Shown in pieces: positions 49,618 through 63,481 of a DNA stretch of 64,000 nt (the stretch's first letter is position 1; each line of letters opens with the position of its first letter). A model generated the notes under the pieces. It saw nothing but the letters and a program-made list of their open reading frames with translations. It had not been told where the DNA came from and searched no databases. Made by a program: the position numbers and the translations under genes. The DNA lies in the NCBI RefSeq assembly GCF_947623445.1, contig NC_135245.1:15879501-15943500 (forward strand), given 5' to 3'. Source of the stretch: Clavelina lepadiformis. Its lineage: Eukaryota; Chordata; Ascidiacea; Aplousobranchia; Clavelinidae.

Positions 49618-51274
49618 CAAAGGCAAATTGTCAAGTTGACTTGGCTATCACGTACAACTTTTTTTCGCTTTAACGACAGTAAATAGGCATTATGCGTGCG
49701 ATTGCCGTCATCGATATCCTAATGAGCAGAATTTCCAATCGAAACGCAAAAAAATCGTTTGCCGCTAGTGGGCGCAGCAAACAACGTATTTTTTCTCGTT
49801 ATACAGGGACTCTGCGAAAGCGTTCGAGGAATAAAGAAATTAAAAAATTTGAAAGCAACGTCCGTATAGATATTGGCAACATTATAACAAATAAAATTTG
49901 CAAGAATACCGCCAAGAGACACGACGATAACCGTAGCGTTACGATCCCGACAGAAGTTTGCATTCGAGGGTCAAAGCAAACTTTTCGCTAAATACAAAGC
50001 GTACATATCAAAACATGGATGCAATGGCCGCGAAACTGCTCGGCGCAGCTGACGCCATGCTAGGCTGCCTACAAGGTGACAATAGGTTGCAAGCTGTTGT
50101 GATTTGTCTGTTCTGGTAAAGAAGAGCCAGTAACTTGGAACAGCCGCAGGATGCGACTTGTGCTTGACGAGCAGGCGAAACTAACTTGTAAGCGGGGAAT
50201 AGTCAAATATTCTAGTAAACAAATTCTGTCAAGAATACGTCTTGGTAGAAATACAAATAAGTTTCAAAGTATTAACGCTACGCTGTCAAAGATTTTGCCA
50301 AAAGGTCGACATTTTCAAAGTACGATGCCTGAGCGAGCTCACCTGGCTGTGATATGCCGCAACAATGGACTGGGCAGTGCAGTGGTATAGTTATAGGGCT
50401 TCTGTAGCTTCCGGCGTTGGTTTGCAAGTGGGTTGTCCAGCAACGAAACGCTTAGCTGGTCTGCAGACCGATCAAGTCCAGGCTGGATTGAAGAGAGATC
50501 CCCCGGCAGCTCGATTGCGACGGAAGTTCTGCAAAAGTAGAACATTTGAAAAACACGAGCAGAGTGTAGTAACGGAGACTTATAAAAATGACTCACGCAA
50601 TTTTCGTGTGAAGTAGAGTTTAAGGCGAAAACATTGACGTTTTAAACTAGTCATGGCCAAAGCAAAACTGGTTTTACAAGCAGCGCTTTCTTGCGTTGTT
50701 AATTTCCGCTGGCTTCAAACTCAAATGGTGTGAATCGACACAAAGACGGTGATGGCACGCGTAACTTACGTGAAGTTTGCCGGTAAGCGGAATGGGCGAC
50801 TGATTCACCAGTAGCATACTAGCAAGCCGGTGTGCTCCATATCGCCTACTGCCAAAATGTATGCCTCGGTAGCGATCACCAGCTATCATCCCCAATTCAG
50901 CAAAGTCAACATGCGTTTCGAGCAAGCCGAACTCTATTACATCGTAAATTTCCAATTGCGTTTTCAATTACCTGCATCGTACATTAAAATAAAGAGTTAC
51001 TTGTTCTAAAGTGTCTGGTTAGTCCGATTTAAAGCTGTACGCTCCAAAACTTGCCCAAAAGTGCTGTAAAAACACTCAATACAACAACAGGGCTTTGTCT
51101 TACCAAACCAAAAGTAATATAATAAACAAACAAGAAATTAAACATTTCTAGACACCGAACACTTCTTTTTTCCAGGTTTTTTTGCTAGGCAGCAATACAG
51201 CAAGGTAGGCTAAAAGCAAAATTACAGTTTGAACAAGTTTAACATTTCGCCTTGCAATTGCTATAATTTTGCTT
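49618..51274 (+). repeat. Module A, copy 1
   Basis: 1657 bp from CAAAGGCAAATTG to TATAATTTTGCTT. Carries plus-strand ORFs of 99 codons (49692-49991), 79 (50151-50390) and 83 (50365-50616) and a minus-strand ORF of 97 (50674-50967). None shows a recognised domain; the 99-codon product is very basic. Confidence 0.9.
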
Positions 51275-51727
51275 AAGGGTCTGTAGGTCCATTTGAAGCC
51301 CTATCTAAAACAATGCAAAGTACAATTTTTCAATTTGAATTTGCTTCTAAACAAGCCCGGTCACCTTGCTGAGTTTTTGTATCCGCCGAGATGTAGGTCA
51401 AAAGGACTTAATGCGGTATTTTGAGAAAATTCTCGTATCTGGAATTCTCGCACCAAATGCTTCAACTTTTTAACAACTTTTTTCCTTACATTTCTCCAAA
51501 AAATCAGCCAAAAAGCCTTAACTTTGAACCAACACAAAACGTTAACCTTAGCCTGAACCTACACTCCGCACACGCCATAACAACAGCAAACCTCCACAGA
51601 TTAAGGTCACATGCGCACTGGACCGGAACCATTGATACTTTTTCTATAGTGACGTCTTGCATGCGACCTTCGTCATAATCGCCGGGTTGCCGTTTTAAAA
51701 CTACTAAAAATCGTACTACAGCCCCTT
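51275..51727 (+). repeat. Module B, copy 2
   Basis: Same 453 bp as copy 1. Internal sub-boundary after 125 bp at GATGTAGGTC (51399) is the point used by the inverted copy B*. Confidence 0.9.
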
Positions 51728-53384
51728 CAAAGGCAAATTGTCAAGTTGACTTGGCTATCACGTACAACTTTTTTTCGCTTTAACGACAGTAAATAGGCAT
51801 TATGCGTGCGATTGCCGTCATCGATATCCTAATGAGCAGAATTTCCAATCGAAACGCAAAAAAATCGTTTGCCGCTAGTGGGCGCAGCAAACAACGTATT
51901 TTTTCTCGTTATACAGGGACTCTGCGAAAGCGTTCGAGGAATAAAGAAATTAAAAAATTTGAAAGCAACGTCCGTATAGATATTGGCAACATTATAACAA
52001 ATAAAATTTGCAAGAATACCGCCAAGAGACACGACGATAACCGTAGCGTTACGATCCCGACAGAAGTTTGCATTCGAGGGTCAAAGCAAACTTTTCGCTA
52101 AATACAAAGCGTACATATCAAAACATGGATGCAATGGCCGCGAAACTGCTCGGCGCAGCTGACGCCATGCTAGGCTGCCTACAAGGTGACAATAGGTTGC
52201 AAGCTGTTGTGATTTGTCTGTTCTGGTAAAGAAGAGCCAGTAACTTGGAACAGCCGCAGGATGCGACTTGTGCTTGACGAGCAGGCGAAACTAACTTGTA
52301 AGCGGGGAATAGTCAAATATTCTAGTAAACAAATTCTGTCAAGAATACGTCTTGGTAGAAATACAAATAAGTTTCAAAGTATTAACGCTACGCTGTCAAA
52401 GATTTTGCCAAAAGGTCGACATTTTCAAAGTACGATGCCTGAGCGAGCTCACCTGGCTGTGATATGCCGCAACAATGGACTGGGCAGTGCAGTGGTATAG
52501 TTATAGGGCTTCTGTAGCTTCCGGCGTTGGTTTGCAAGTGGGTTGTCCAGCAACGAAACGCTTAGCTGGTCTGCAGACCGATCAAGTCCAGGCTGGATTG
52601 AAGAGAGATCCCCCGGCAGCTCGATTGCGACGGAAGTTCTGCAAAAGTAGAACATTTGAAAAACACGAGCAGAGTGTAGTAACGGAGACTTATAAAAATG
52701 ACTCACGCAATTTTCGTGTGAAGTAGAGTTTAAGGCGAAAACATTGACGTTTTAAACTAGTCATGGCCAAAGCAAAACTGGTTTTACAAGCAGCGCTTTC
52801 TTGCGTTGTTAATTTCCGCTGGCTTCAAACTCAAATGGTGTGAATCGACACAAAGACGGTGATGGCACGCGTAACTTACGTGAAGTTTGCCGGTAAGCGG
52901 AATGGGCGACTGATTCACCAGTAGCATACTAGCAAGCCGGTGTGCTCCATATCGCCTACTGCCAAAATGTATGCCTCGGTAGCGATCACCAGCTATCATC
53001 CCCAATTCAGCAAAGTCAACATGCGTTTCGAGCAAGCCGAACTCTATTACATCGTAAATTTCCAATTGCGTTTTCAATTACCTGCATCGTACATTAAAAT
53101 AAAGAGTTACTTGTTCTAAAGTGTCTGGTTAGTCCGATTTAAAGCTGTACGCTCCAAAACTTGCCCAAAAGTGCTGTAAAAACACTCAATACAACAACAG
53201 GGCTTTGTCTTACCAAACCAAAAGTAATATAATAAACAAACAAGAAATTAAACATTTCTAGACACCGAACACTTCTTTTTTCCAGGTTTTTTTGCTAGGC
53301 AGCAATACAGCAAGGTAGGCTAAAAGCAAAATTACAGTTTGAACAAGTTTAACATTTCGCCTTGCAATTGCTATAATTTTGCTT
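51728..53384 (+). repeat. Module A, copy 2
   Basis: Ends directly against the next A with no B between (GCTT/CAAAGG at 53384/53385). Confidence 0.9.
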
Positions 53385-55041
53385 CAAAGGCAAATTGTCA
53401 AGTTGACTTGGCTATCACGTACAACTTTTTTTCGCTTTAACGACAGTAAATAGGCATTATGCGTGCGATTGCCGTCATCGATATCCTAATGAGCAGAATT
53501 TCCAATCGAAACGCAAAAAAATCGTTTGCCGCTAGTGGGCGCAGCAAACAACGTATTTTTTCTCGTTATACAGGGACTCTGCGAAAGCGTTCGAGGAATA
53601 AAGAAATTAAAAAATTTGAAAGCAACGTCCGTATAGATATTGGCAACATTATAACAAATAAAATTTGCAAGAATACCGCCAAGAGACACGACGATAACCG
53701 TAGCGTTACGATCCCGACAGAAGTTTGCATTCGAGGGTCAAAGCAAACTTTTCGCTAAATACAAAGCGTACATATCAAAACATGGATGCAATGGCCGCGA
53801 AACTGCTCGGCGCAGCTGACGCCATGCTAGGCTGCCTACAAGGTGACAATAGGTTGCAAGCTGTTGTGATTTGTCTGTTCTGGTAAAGAAGAGCCAGTAA
53901 CTTGGAACAGCCGCAGGATGCGACTTGTGCTTGACGAGCAGGCGAAACTAACTTGTAAGCGGGGAATAGTCAAATATTCTAGTAAACAAATTCTGTCAAG
54001 AATACGTCTTGGTAGAAATACAAATAAGTTTCAAAGTATTAACGCTACGCTGTCAAAGATTTTGCCAAAAGGTCGACATTTTCAAAGTACGATGCCTGAG
54101 CGAGCTCACCTGGCTGTGATATGCCGCAACAATGGACTGGGCAGTGCAGTGGTATAGTTATAGGGCTTCTGTAGCTTCCGGCGTTGGTTTGCAAGTGGGT
54201 TGTCCAGCAACGAAACGCTTAGCTGGTCTGCAGACCGATCAAGTCCAGGCTGGATTGAAGAGAGATCCCCCGGCAGCTCGATTGCGACGGAAGTTCTGCA
54301 AAAGTAGAACATTTGAAAAACACGAGCAGAGTGTAGTAACGGAGACTTATAAAAATGACTCACGCAATTTTCGTGTGAAGTAGAGTTTAAGGCGAAAACA
54401 TTGACGTTTTAAACTAGTCATGGCCAAAGCAAAACTGGTTTTACAAGCAGCGCTTTCTTGCGTTGTTAATTTCCGCTGGCTTCAAACTCAAATGGTGTGA
54501 ATCGACACAAAGACGGTGATGGCACGCGTAACTTACGTGAAGTTTGCCGGTAAGCGGAATGGGCGACTGATTCACCAGTAGCATACTAGCAAGCCGGTGT
54601 GCTCCATATCGCCTACTGCCAAAATGTATGCCTCGGTAGCGATCACCAGCTATCATCCCCAATTCAGCAAAGTCAACATGCGTTTCGAGCAAGCCGAACT
54701 CTATTACATCGTAAATTTCCAATTGCGTTTTCAATTACCTGCATCGTACATTAAAATAAAGAGTTACTTGTTCTAAAGTGTCTGGTTAGTCCGATTTAAA
54801 GCTGTACGCTCCAAAACTTGCCCAAAAGTGCTGTAAAAACACTCAATACAACAACAGGGCTTTGTCTTACCAAACCAAAAGTAATATAATAAACAAACAA
54901 GAAATTAAACATTTCTAGACACCGAACACTTCTTTTTTCCAGGTTTTTTTGCTAGGCAGCAATACAGCAAGGTAGGCTAAAAGCAAAATTACAGTTTGAA
55001 CAAGTTTAACATTTCGCCTTGCAATTGCTATAATTTTGCTT
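53385..55041 (+). repeat. Module A, copy 3
   Basis: Follows another A directly, then is followed by two B-type modules in a row. Confidence 0.9.
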
Positions 55042-55494
55042 AAGGGTCTGTAGGTCCATTTGAAGCCCTATCTAAAACAATGCAAAGTACAATTTTTCAA
55101 TTTGAATTTGCTTCTAAACAAGCCCGGTCACCTTGCTGAGTTTTTGTATCCGCCGAGATGTAGGTCAAAAGGACTTAATGCGGTATTTTGAGAAAATTCT
55201 CGTATCTGGAATTCTCGCACCAAATGCTTCAACTTTTTAACAACTTTTTTCCTTACATTTCTCCAAAAAATCAGCCAAAAAGCCTTAACTTTGAACCAAC
55301 ACAAAACGTTAACCTTAGCCTGAACCTACACTCCGCACACGCCATAACAACAGCAAACCTCCACAGATTAAGGTCACATGCGCACTGGACCGGAACCATT
55401 GATACTTTTTCTATAGTGACGTCTTGCATGCGACCTTCGTCATAATCGCCGGGTTGCCGTTTTAAAACTACTAAAAATCGTACTACAGCCCCTT
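55042..55494 (+). repeat. Module B, copy 3
   Basis: Normal orientation; ends CAGCCCCTT and abuts the inverted-head copy B*. Confidence 0.9.
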
Positions 55495-55947
55495 GACCTA
55501 CATCTCGGCGGATACAAAAACTCAGCAAGGTGACCGGGCTTGTTTAGAAGCAAATTCAAATTGAAAAATTGTACTTTGCATTGTTTTAGATAGGGCTTCA
55601 AATGGACCTACAGACCCTCAAAAGGACTTAATGCGGTATTTTGAGAAAATTCTCGTATCTGGAATTCTCGCACCAAATGCTTCAACTTTTTAACAACTTT
55701 TTTCCTTACATTTCTCCAAAAAATCAGCCAAAAAGCCTTAACTTTGAACCAACACAAAACGTTAACCTTAGCCTGAACCTACACTCCGCACACGCCATAA
55801 CAACAGCAAACCTCCACAGATTAAGGTCACATGCGCACTGGACCGGAACCATTGATACTTTTTCTATAGTGACGTCTTGCATGCGACCTTCGTCATAATC
55901 GCCGGGTTGCCGTTTTAAAACTACTAAAAATCGTACTACAGCCCCTT
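55495..55947 (+). repeat. Module B* with inverted 125-bp head
   Basis: The first 125 bp (55495-55619) are the reverse complement of the normal head: it begins GACCTACATCTCGGCGG and ends GGACCTACAGACCCTC. The remaining 328 bp are in normal orientation. Total length is unchanged at 453 bp. Confidence 0.92.
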
Positions 55948-57604
55948 CAAAGGCAAATTGTCAAGTTGACTTGGCTATCACGTACAACTTTTTTTCGCTT
56001 TAACGACAGTAAATAGGCATTATGCGTGCGATTGCCGTCATCGATATCCTAATGAGCAGAATTTCCAATCGAAACGCAAAAAAATCGTTTGCCGCTAGTG
56101 GGCGCAGCAAACAACGTATTTTTTCTCGTTATACAGGGACTCTGCGAAAGCGTTCGAGGAATAAAGAAATTAAAAAATTTGAAAGCAACGTCCGTATAGA
56201 TATTGGCAACATTATAACAAATAAAATTTGCAAGAATACCGCCAAGAGACACGACGATAACCGTAGCGTTACGATCCCGACAGAAGTTTGCATTCGAGGG
56301 TCAAAGCAAACTTTTCGCTAAATACAAAGCGTACATATCAAAACATGGATGCAATGGCCGCGAAACTGCTCGGCGCAGCTGACGCCATGCTAGGCTGCCT
56401 ACAAGGTGACAATAGGTTGCAAGCTGTTGTGATTTGTCTGTTCTGGTAAAGAAGAGCCAGTAACTTGGAACAGCCGCAGGATGCGACTTGTGCTTGACGA
56501 GCAGGCGAAACTAACTTGTAAGCGGGGAATAGTCAAATATTCTAGTAAACAAATTCTGTCAAGAATACGTCTTGGTAGAAATACAAATAAGTTTCAAAGT
56601 ATTAACGCTACGCTGTCAAAGATTTTGCCAAAAGGTCGACATTTTCAAAGTACGATGCCTGAGCGAGCTCACCTGGCTGTGATATGCCGCAACAATGGAC
56701 TGGGCAGTGCAGTGGTATAGTTATAGGGCTTCTGTAGCTTCCGGCGTTGGTTTGCAAGTGGGTTGTCCAGCAACGAAACGCTTAGCTGGTCTGCAGACCG
56801 ATCAAGTCCAGGCTGGATTGAAGAGAGATCCCCCGGCAGCTCGATTGCGACGGAAGTTCTGCAAAAGTAGAACATTTGAAAAACACGAGCAGAGTGTAGT
56901 AACGGAGACTTATAAAAATGACTCACGCAATTTTCGTGTGAAGTAGAGTTTAAGGCGAAAACATTGACGTTTTAAACTAGTCATGGCCAAAGCAAAACTG
57001 GTTTTACAAGCAGCGCTTTCTTGCGTTGTTAATTTCCGCTGGCTTCAAACTCAAATGGTGTGAATCGACACAAAGACGGTGATGGCACGCGTAACTTACG
57101 TGAAGTTTGCCGGTAAGCGGAATGGGCGACTGATTCACCAGTAGCATACTAGCAAGCCGGTGTGCTCCATATCGCCTACTGCCAAAATGTATGCCTCGGT
57201 AGCGATCACCAGCTATCATCCCCAATTCAGCAAAGTCAACATGCGTTTCGAGCAAGCCGAACTCTATTACATCGTAAATTTCCAATTGCGTTTTCAATTA
57301 CCTGCATCGTACATTAAAATAAAGAGTTACTTGTTCTAAAGTGTCTGGTTAGTCCGATTTAAAGCTGTACGCTCCAAAACTTGCCCAAAAGTGCTGTAAA
57401 AACACTCAATACAACAACAGGGCTTTGTCTTACCAAACCAAAAGTAATATAATAAACAAACAAGAAATTAAACATTTCTAGACACCGAACACTTCTTTTT
57501 TCCAGGTTTTTTTGCTAGGCAGCAATACAGCAAGGTAGGCTAAAAGCAAAATTACAGTTTGAACAAGTTTAACATTTCGCCTTGCAATTGCTATAATTTT
57601 GCTT
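55948..57604 (+). repeat. Module A, copy 4
   Basis: Normal A after B*. Confidence 0.9.
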
Positions 57605-58057
57605 AAGGGTCTGTAGGTCCATTTGAAGCCCTATCTAAAACAATGCAAAGTACAATTTTTCAATTTGAATTTGCTTCTAAACAAGCCCGGTCACCTTGCT
57701 GAGTTTTTGTATCCGCCGAGATGTAGGTCAAAAGGACTTAATGCGGTATTTTGAGAAAATTCTCGTATCTGGAATTCTCGCACCAAATGCTTCAACTTTT
57801 TAACAACTTTTTTCCTTACATTTCTCCAAAAAATCAGCCAAAAAGCCTTAACTTTGAACCAACACAAAACGTTAACCTTAGCCTGAACCTACACTCCGCA
57901 CACGCCATAACAACAGCAAACCTCCACAGATTAAGGTCACATGCGCACTGGACCGGAACCATTGATACTTTTTCTATAGTGACGTCTTGCATGCGACCTT
58001 CGTCATAATCGCCGGGTTGCCGTTTTAAAACTACTAAAAATCGTACTACAGCCCCTT
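57605..58057 (+). repeat. Module B, copy 5
   Basis: Normal B. Confidence 0.9.
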
Positions 58058-59714
58058 CAAAGGCAAATTGTCAAGTTGACTTGGCTATCACGTACAACTT
58101 TTTTTCGCTTTAACGACAGTAAATAGGCATTATGCGTGCGATTGCCGTCATCGATATCCTAATGAGCAGAATTTCCAATCGAAACGCAAAAAAATCGTTT
58201 GCCGCTAGTGGGCGCAGCAAACAACGTATTTTTTCTCGTTATACAGGGACTCTGCGAAAGCGTTCGAGGAATAAAGAAATTAAAAAATTTGAAAGCAACG
58301 TCCGTATAGATATTGGCAACATTATAACAAATAAAATTTGCAAGAATACCGCCAAGAGACACGACGATAACCGTAGCGTTACGATCCCGACAGAAGTTTG
58401 CATTCGAGGGTCAAAGCAAACTTTTCGCTAAATACAAAGCGTACATATCAAAACATGGATGCAATGGCCGCGAAACTGCTCGGCGCAGCTGACGCCATGC
58501 TAGGCTGCCTACAAGGTGACAATAGGTTGCAAGCTGTTGTGATTTGTCTGTTCTGGTAAAGAAGAGCCAGTAACTTGGAACAGCCGCAGGATGCGACTTG
58601 TGCTTGACGAGCAGGCGAAACTAACTTGTAAGCGGGGAATAGTCAAATATTCTAGTAAACAAATTCTGTCAAGAATACGTCTTGGTAGAAATACAAATAA
58701 GTTTCAAAGTATTAACGCTACGCTGTCAAAGATTTTGCCAAAAGGTCGACATTTTCAAAGTACGATGCCTGAGCGAGCTCACCTGGCTGTGATATGCCGC
58801 AACAATGGACTGGGCAGTGCAGTGGTATAGTTATAGGGCTTCTGTAGCTTCCGGCGTTGGTTTGCAAGTGGGTTGTCCAGCAACGAAACGCTTAGCTGGT
58901 CTGCAGACCGATCAAGTCCAGGCTGGATTGAAGAGAGATCCCCCGGCAGCTCGATTGCGACGGAAGTTCTGCAAAAGTAGAACATTTGAAAAACACGAGC
59001 AGAGTGTAGTAACGGAGACTTATAAAAATGACTCACGCAATTTTCGTGTGAAGTAGAGTTTAAGGCGAAAACATTGACGTTTTAAACTAGTCATGGCCAA
59101 AGCAAAACTGGTTTTACAAGCAGCGCTTTCTTGCGTTGTTAATTTCCGCTGGCTTCAAACTCAAATGGTGTGAATCGACACAAAGACGGTGATGGCACGC
59201 GTAACTTACGTGAAGTTTGCCGGTAAGCGGAATGGGCGACTGATTCACCAGTAGCATACTAGCAAGCCGGTGTGCTCCATATCGCCTACTGCCAAAATGT
59301 ATGCCTCGGTAGCGATCACCAGCTATCATCCCCAATTCAGCAAAGTCAACATGCGTTTCGAGCAAGCCGAACTCTATTACATCGTAAATTTCCAATTGCG
59401 TTTTCAATTACCTGCATCGTACATTAAAATAAAGAGTTACTTGTTCTAAAGTGTCTGGTTAGTCCGATTTAAAGCTGTACGCTCCAAAACTTGCCCAAAA
59501 GTGCTGTAAAAACACTCAATACAACAACAGGGCTTTGTCTTACCAAACCAAAAGTAATATAATAAACAAACAAGAAATTAAACATTTCTAGACACCGAAC
59601 ACTTCTTTTTTCCAGGTTTTTTTGCTAGGCAGCAATACAGCAAGGTAGGCTAAAAGCAAAATTACAGTTTGAACAAGTTTAACATTTCGCCTTGCAATTG
59701 CTATAATTTTGCTT
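58058..59714 (+). repeat. Module A, copy 5
   Basis: Joined directly to the following A, repeating the B-A-A arrangement seen at 51275-55041. Confidence 0.9.
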
Positions 59715-61371
59715 CAAAGGCAAATTGTCAAGTTGACTTGGCTATCACGTACAACTTTTTTTCGCTTTAACGACAGTAAATAGGCATTATGCGTGCGATT
59801 GCCGTCATCGATATCCTAATGAGCAGAATTTCCAATCGAAACGCAAAAAAATCGTTTGCCGCTAGTGGGCGCAGCAAACAACGTATTTTTTCTCGTTATA
59901 CAGGGACTCTGCGAAAGCGTTCGAGGAATAAAGAAATTAAAAAATTTGAAAGCAACGTCCGTATAGATATTGGCAACATTATAACAAATAAAATTTGCAA
60001 GAATACCGCCAAGAGACACGACGATAACCGTAGCGTTACGATCCCGACAGAAGTTTGCATTCGAGGGTCAAAGCAAACTTTTCGCTAAATACAAAGCGTA
60101 CATATCAAAACATGGATGCAATGGCCGCGAAACTGCTCGGCGCAGCTGACGCCATGCTAGGCTGCCTACAAGGTGACAATAGGTTGCAAGCTGTTGTGAT
60201 TTGTCTGTTCTGGTAAAGAAGAGCCAGTAACTTGGAACAGCCGCAGGATGCGACTTGTGCTTGACGAGCAGGCGAAACTAACTTGTAAGCGGGGAATAGT
60301 CAAATATTCTAGTAAACAAATTCTGTCAAGAATACGTCTTGGTAGAAATACAAATAAGTTTCAAAGTATTAACGCTACGCTGTCAAAGATTTTGCCAAAA
60401 GGTCGACATTTTCAAAGTACGATGCCTGAGCGAGCTCACCTGGCTGTGATATGCCGCAACAATGGACTGGGCAGTGCAGTGGTATAGTTATAGGGCTTCT
60501 GTAGCTTCCGGCGTTGGTTTGCAAGTGGGTTGTCCAGCAACGAAACGCTTAGCTGGTCTGCAGACCGATCAAGTCCAGGCTGGATTGAAGAGAGATCCCC
60601 CGGCAGCTCGATTGCGACGGAAGTTCTGCAAAAGTAGAACATTTGAAAAACACGAGCAGAGTGTAGTAACGGAGACTTATAAAAATGACTCACGCAATTT
60701 TCGTGTGAAGTAGAGTTTAAGGCGAAAACATTGACGTTTTAAACTAGTCATGGCCAAAGCAAAACTGGTTTTACAAGCAGCGCTTTCTTGCGTTGTTAAT
60801 TTCCGCTGGCTTCAAACTCAAATGGTGTGAATCGACACAAAGACGGTGATGGCACGCGTAACTTACGTGAAGTTTGCCGGTAAGCGGAATGGGCGACTGA
60901 TTCACCAGTAGCATACTAGCAAGCCGGTGTGCTCCATATCGCCTACTGCCAAAATGTATGCCTCGGTAGCGATCACCAGCTATCATCCCCAATTCAGCAA
61001 AGTCAACATGCGTTTCGAGCAAGCCGAACTCTATTACATCGTAAATTTCCAATTGCGTTTTCAATTACCTGCATCGTACATTAAAATAAAGAGTTACTTG
61101 TTCTAAAGTGTCTGGTTAGTCCGATTTAAAGCTGTACGCTCCAAAACTTGCCCAAAAGTGCTGTAAAAACACTCAATACAACAACAGGGCTTTGTCTTAC
61201 CAAACCAAAAGTAATATAATAAACAAACAAGAAATTAAACATTTCTAGACACCGAACACTTCTTTTTTCCAGGTTTTTTTGCTAGGCAGCAATACAGCAA
61301 GGTAGGCTAAAAGCAAAATTACAGTTTGAACAAGTTTAACATTTCGCCTTGCAATTGCTATAATTTTGCTT
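59715..61371 (+). repeat. Module A, copy 6
   Basis: Second A of a B-A-A unit. Confidence 0.9.
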
Positions 61372-61824
61372 AAGGGTCTGTAGGTCCATTTGAAGCCCTA
61401 TCTAAAACAATGCAAAGTACAATTTTTCAATTTGAATTTGCTTCTAAACAAGCCCGGTCACCTTGCTGAGTTTTTGTATCCGCCGAGATGTAGGTCAAAA
61501 GGACTTAATGCGGTATTTTGAGAAAATTCTCGTATCTGGAATTCTCGCACCAAATGCTTCAACTTTTTAACAACTTTTTTCCTTACATTTCTCCAAAAAA
61601 TCAGCCAAAAAGCCTTAACTTTGAACCAACACAAAACGTTAACCTTAGCCTGAACCTACACTCCGCACACGCCATAACAACAGCAAACCTCCACAGATTA
61701 AGGTCACATGCGCACTGGACCGGAACCATTGATACTTTTTCTATAGTGACGTCTTGCATGCGACCTTCGTCATAATCGCCGGGTTGCCGTTTTAAAACTA
61801 CTAAAAATCGTACTACAGCCCCTT
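61372..61824 (+). repeat. Module B, copy 6
   Basis: Normal B. Confidence 0.9.
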
Positions 61825-63481
61825 CAAAGGCAAATTGTCAAGTTGACTTGGCTATCACGTACAACTTTTTTTCGCTTTAACGACAGTAAATAGGCATTAT
61901 GCGTGCGATTGCCGTCATCGATATCCTAATGAGCAGAATTTCCAATCGAAACGCAAAAAAATCGTTTGCCGCTAGTGGGCGCAGCAAACAACGTATTTTT
62001 TCTCGTTATACAGGGACTCTGCGAAAGCGTTCGAGGAATAAAGAAATTAAAAAATTTGAAAGCAACGTCCGTATAGATATTGGCAACATTATAACAAATA
62101 AAATTTGCAAGAATACCGCCAAGAGACACGACGATAACCGTAGCGTTACGATCCCGACAGAAGTTTGCATTCGAGGGTCAAAGCAAACTTTTCGCTAAAT
62201 ACAAAGCGTACATATCAAAACATGGATGCAATGGCCGCGAAACTGCTCGGCGCAGCTGACGCCATGCTAGGCTGCCTACAAGGTGACAATAGGTTGCAAG
62301 CTGTTGTGATTTGTCTGTTCTGGTAAAGAAGAGCCAGTAACTTGGAACAGCCGCAGGATGCGACTTGTGCTTGACGAGCAGGCGAAACTAACTTGTAAGC
62401 GGGGAATAGTCAAATATTCTAGTAAACAAATTCTGTCAAGAATACGTCTTGGTAGAAATACAAATAAGTTTCAAAGTATTAACGCTACGCTGTCAAAGAT
62501 TTTGCCAAAAGGTCGACATTTTCAAAGTACGATGCCTGAGCGAGCTCACCTGGCTGTGATATGCCGCAACAATGGACTGGGCAGTGCAGTGGTATAGTTA
62601 TAGGGCTTCTGTAGCTTCCGGCGTTGGTTTGCAAGTGGGTTGTCCAGCAACGAAACGCTTAGCTGGTCTGCAGACCGATCAAGTCCAGGCTGGATTGAAG
62701 AGAGATCCCCCGGCAGCTCGATTGCGACGGAAGTTCTGCAAAAGTAGAACATTTGAAAAACACGAGCAGAGTGTAGTAACGGAGACTTATAAAAATGACT
62801 CACGCAATTTTCGTGTGAAGTAGAGTTTAAGGCGAAAACATTGACGTTTTAAACTAGTCATGGCCAAAGCAAAACTGGTTTTACAAGCAGCGCTTTCTTG
62901 CGTTGTTAATTTCCGCTGGCTTCAAACTCAAATGGTGTGAATCGACACAAAGACGGTGATGGCACGCGTAACTTACGTGAAGTTTGCCGGTAAGCGGAAT
63001 GGGCGACTGATTCACCAGTAGCATACTAGCAAGCCGGTGTGCTCCATATCGCCTACTGCCAAAATGTATGCCTCGGTAGCGATCACCAGCTATCATCCCC
63101 AATTCAGCAAAGTCAACATGCGTTTCGAGCAAGCCGAACTCTATTACATCGTAAATTTCCAATTGCGTTTTCAATTACCTGCATCGTACATTAAAATAAA
63201 GAGTTACTTGTTCTAAAGTGTCTGGTTAGTCCGATTTAAAGCTGTACGCTCCAAAACTTGCCCAAAAGTGCTGTAAAAACACTCAATACAACAACAGGGC
63301 TTTGTCTTACCAAACCAAAAGTAATATAATAAACAAACAAGAAATTAAACATTTCTAGACACCGAACACTTCTTTTTTCCAGGTTTTTTTGCTAGGCAGC
63401 AATACAGCAAGGTAGGCTAAAAGCAAAATTACAGTTTGAACAAGTTTAACATTTCGCCTTGCAATTGCTATAATTTTGCTT
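61825..63481 (+). repeat. Module A, copy 7
   Basis: Normal A within a standard 2110-bp A+B unit. Confidence 0.9.

Noticed and set aside
49692..49991. 99-codon basic ORF in module A as a histone-like gene
   Set aside because: Only a short C-terminal stretch vaguely recalls H2B/H4; the histone core motifs, tail sequences and histone 3' stem-loop are absent.
49618..51274. Module A as a 5S rRNA, U-snRNA, spliced-leader or tRNA cluster
   Set aside because: None of the characteristic conserved segments of these RNAs was seen on either strand.
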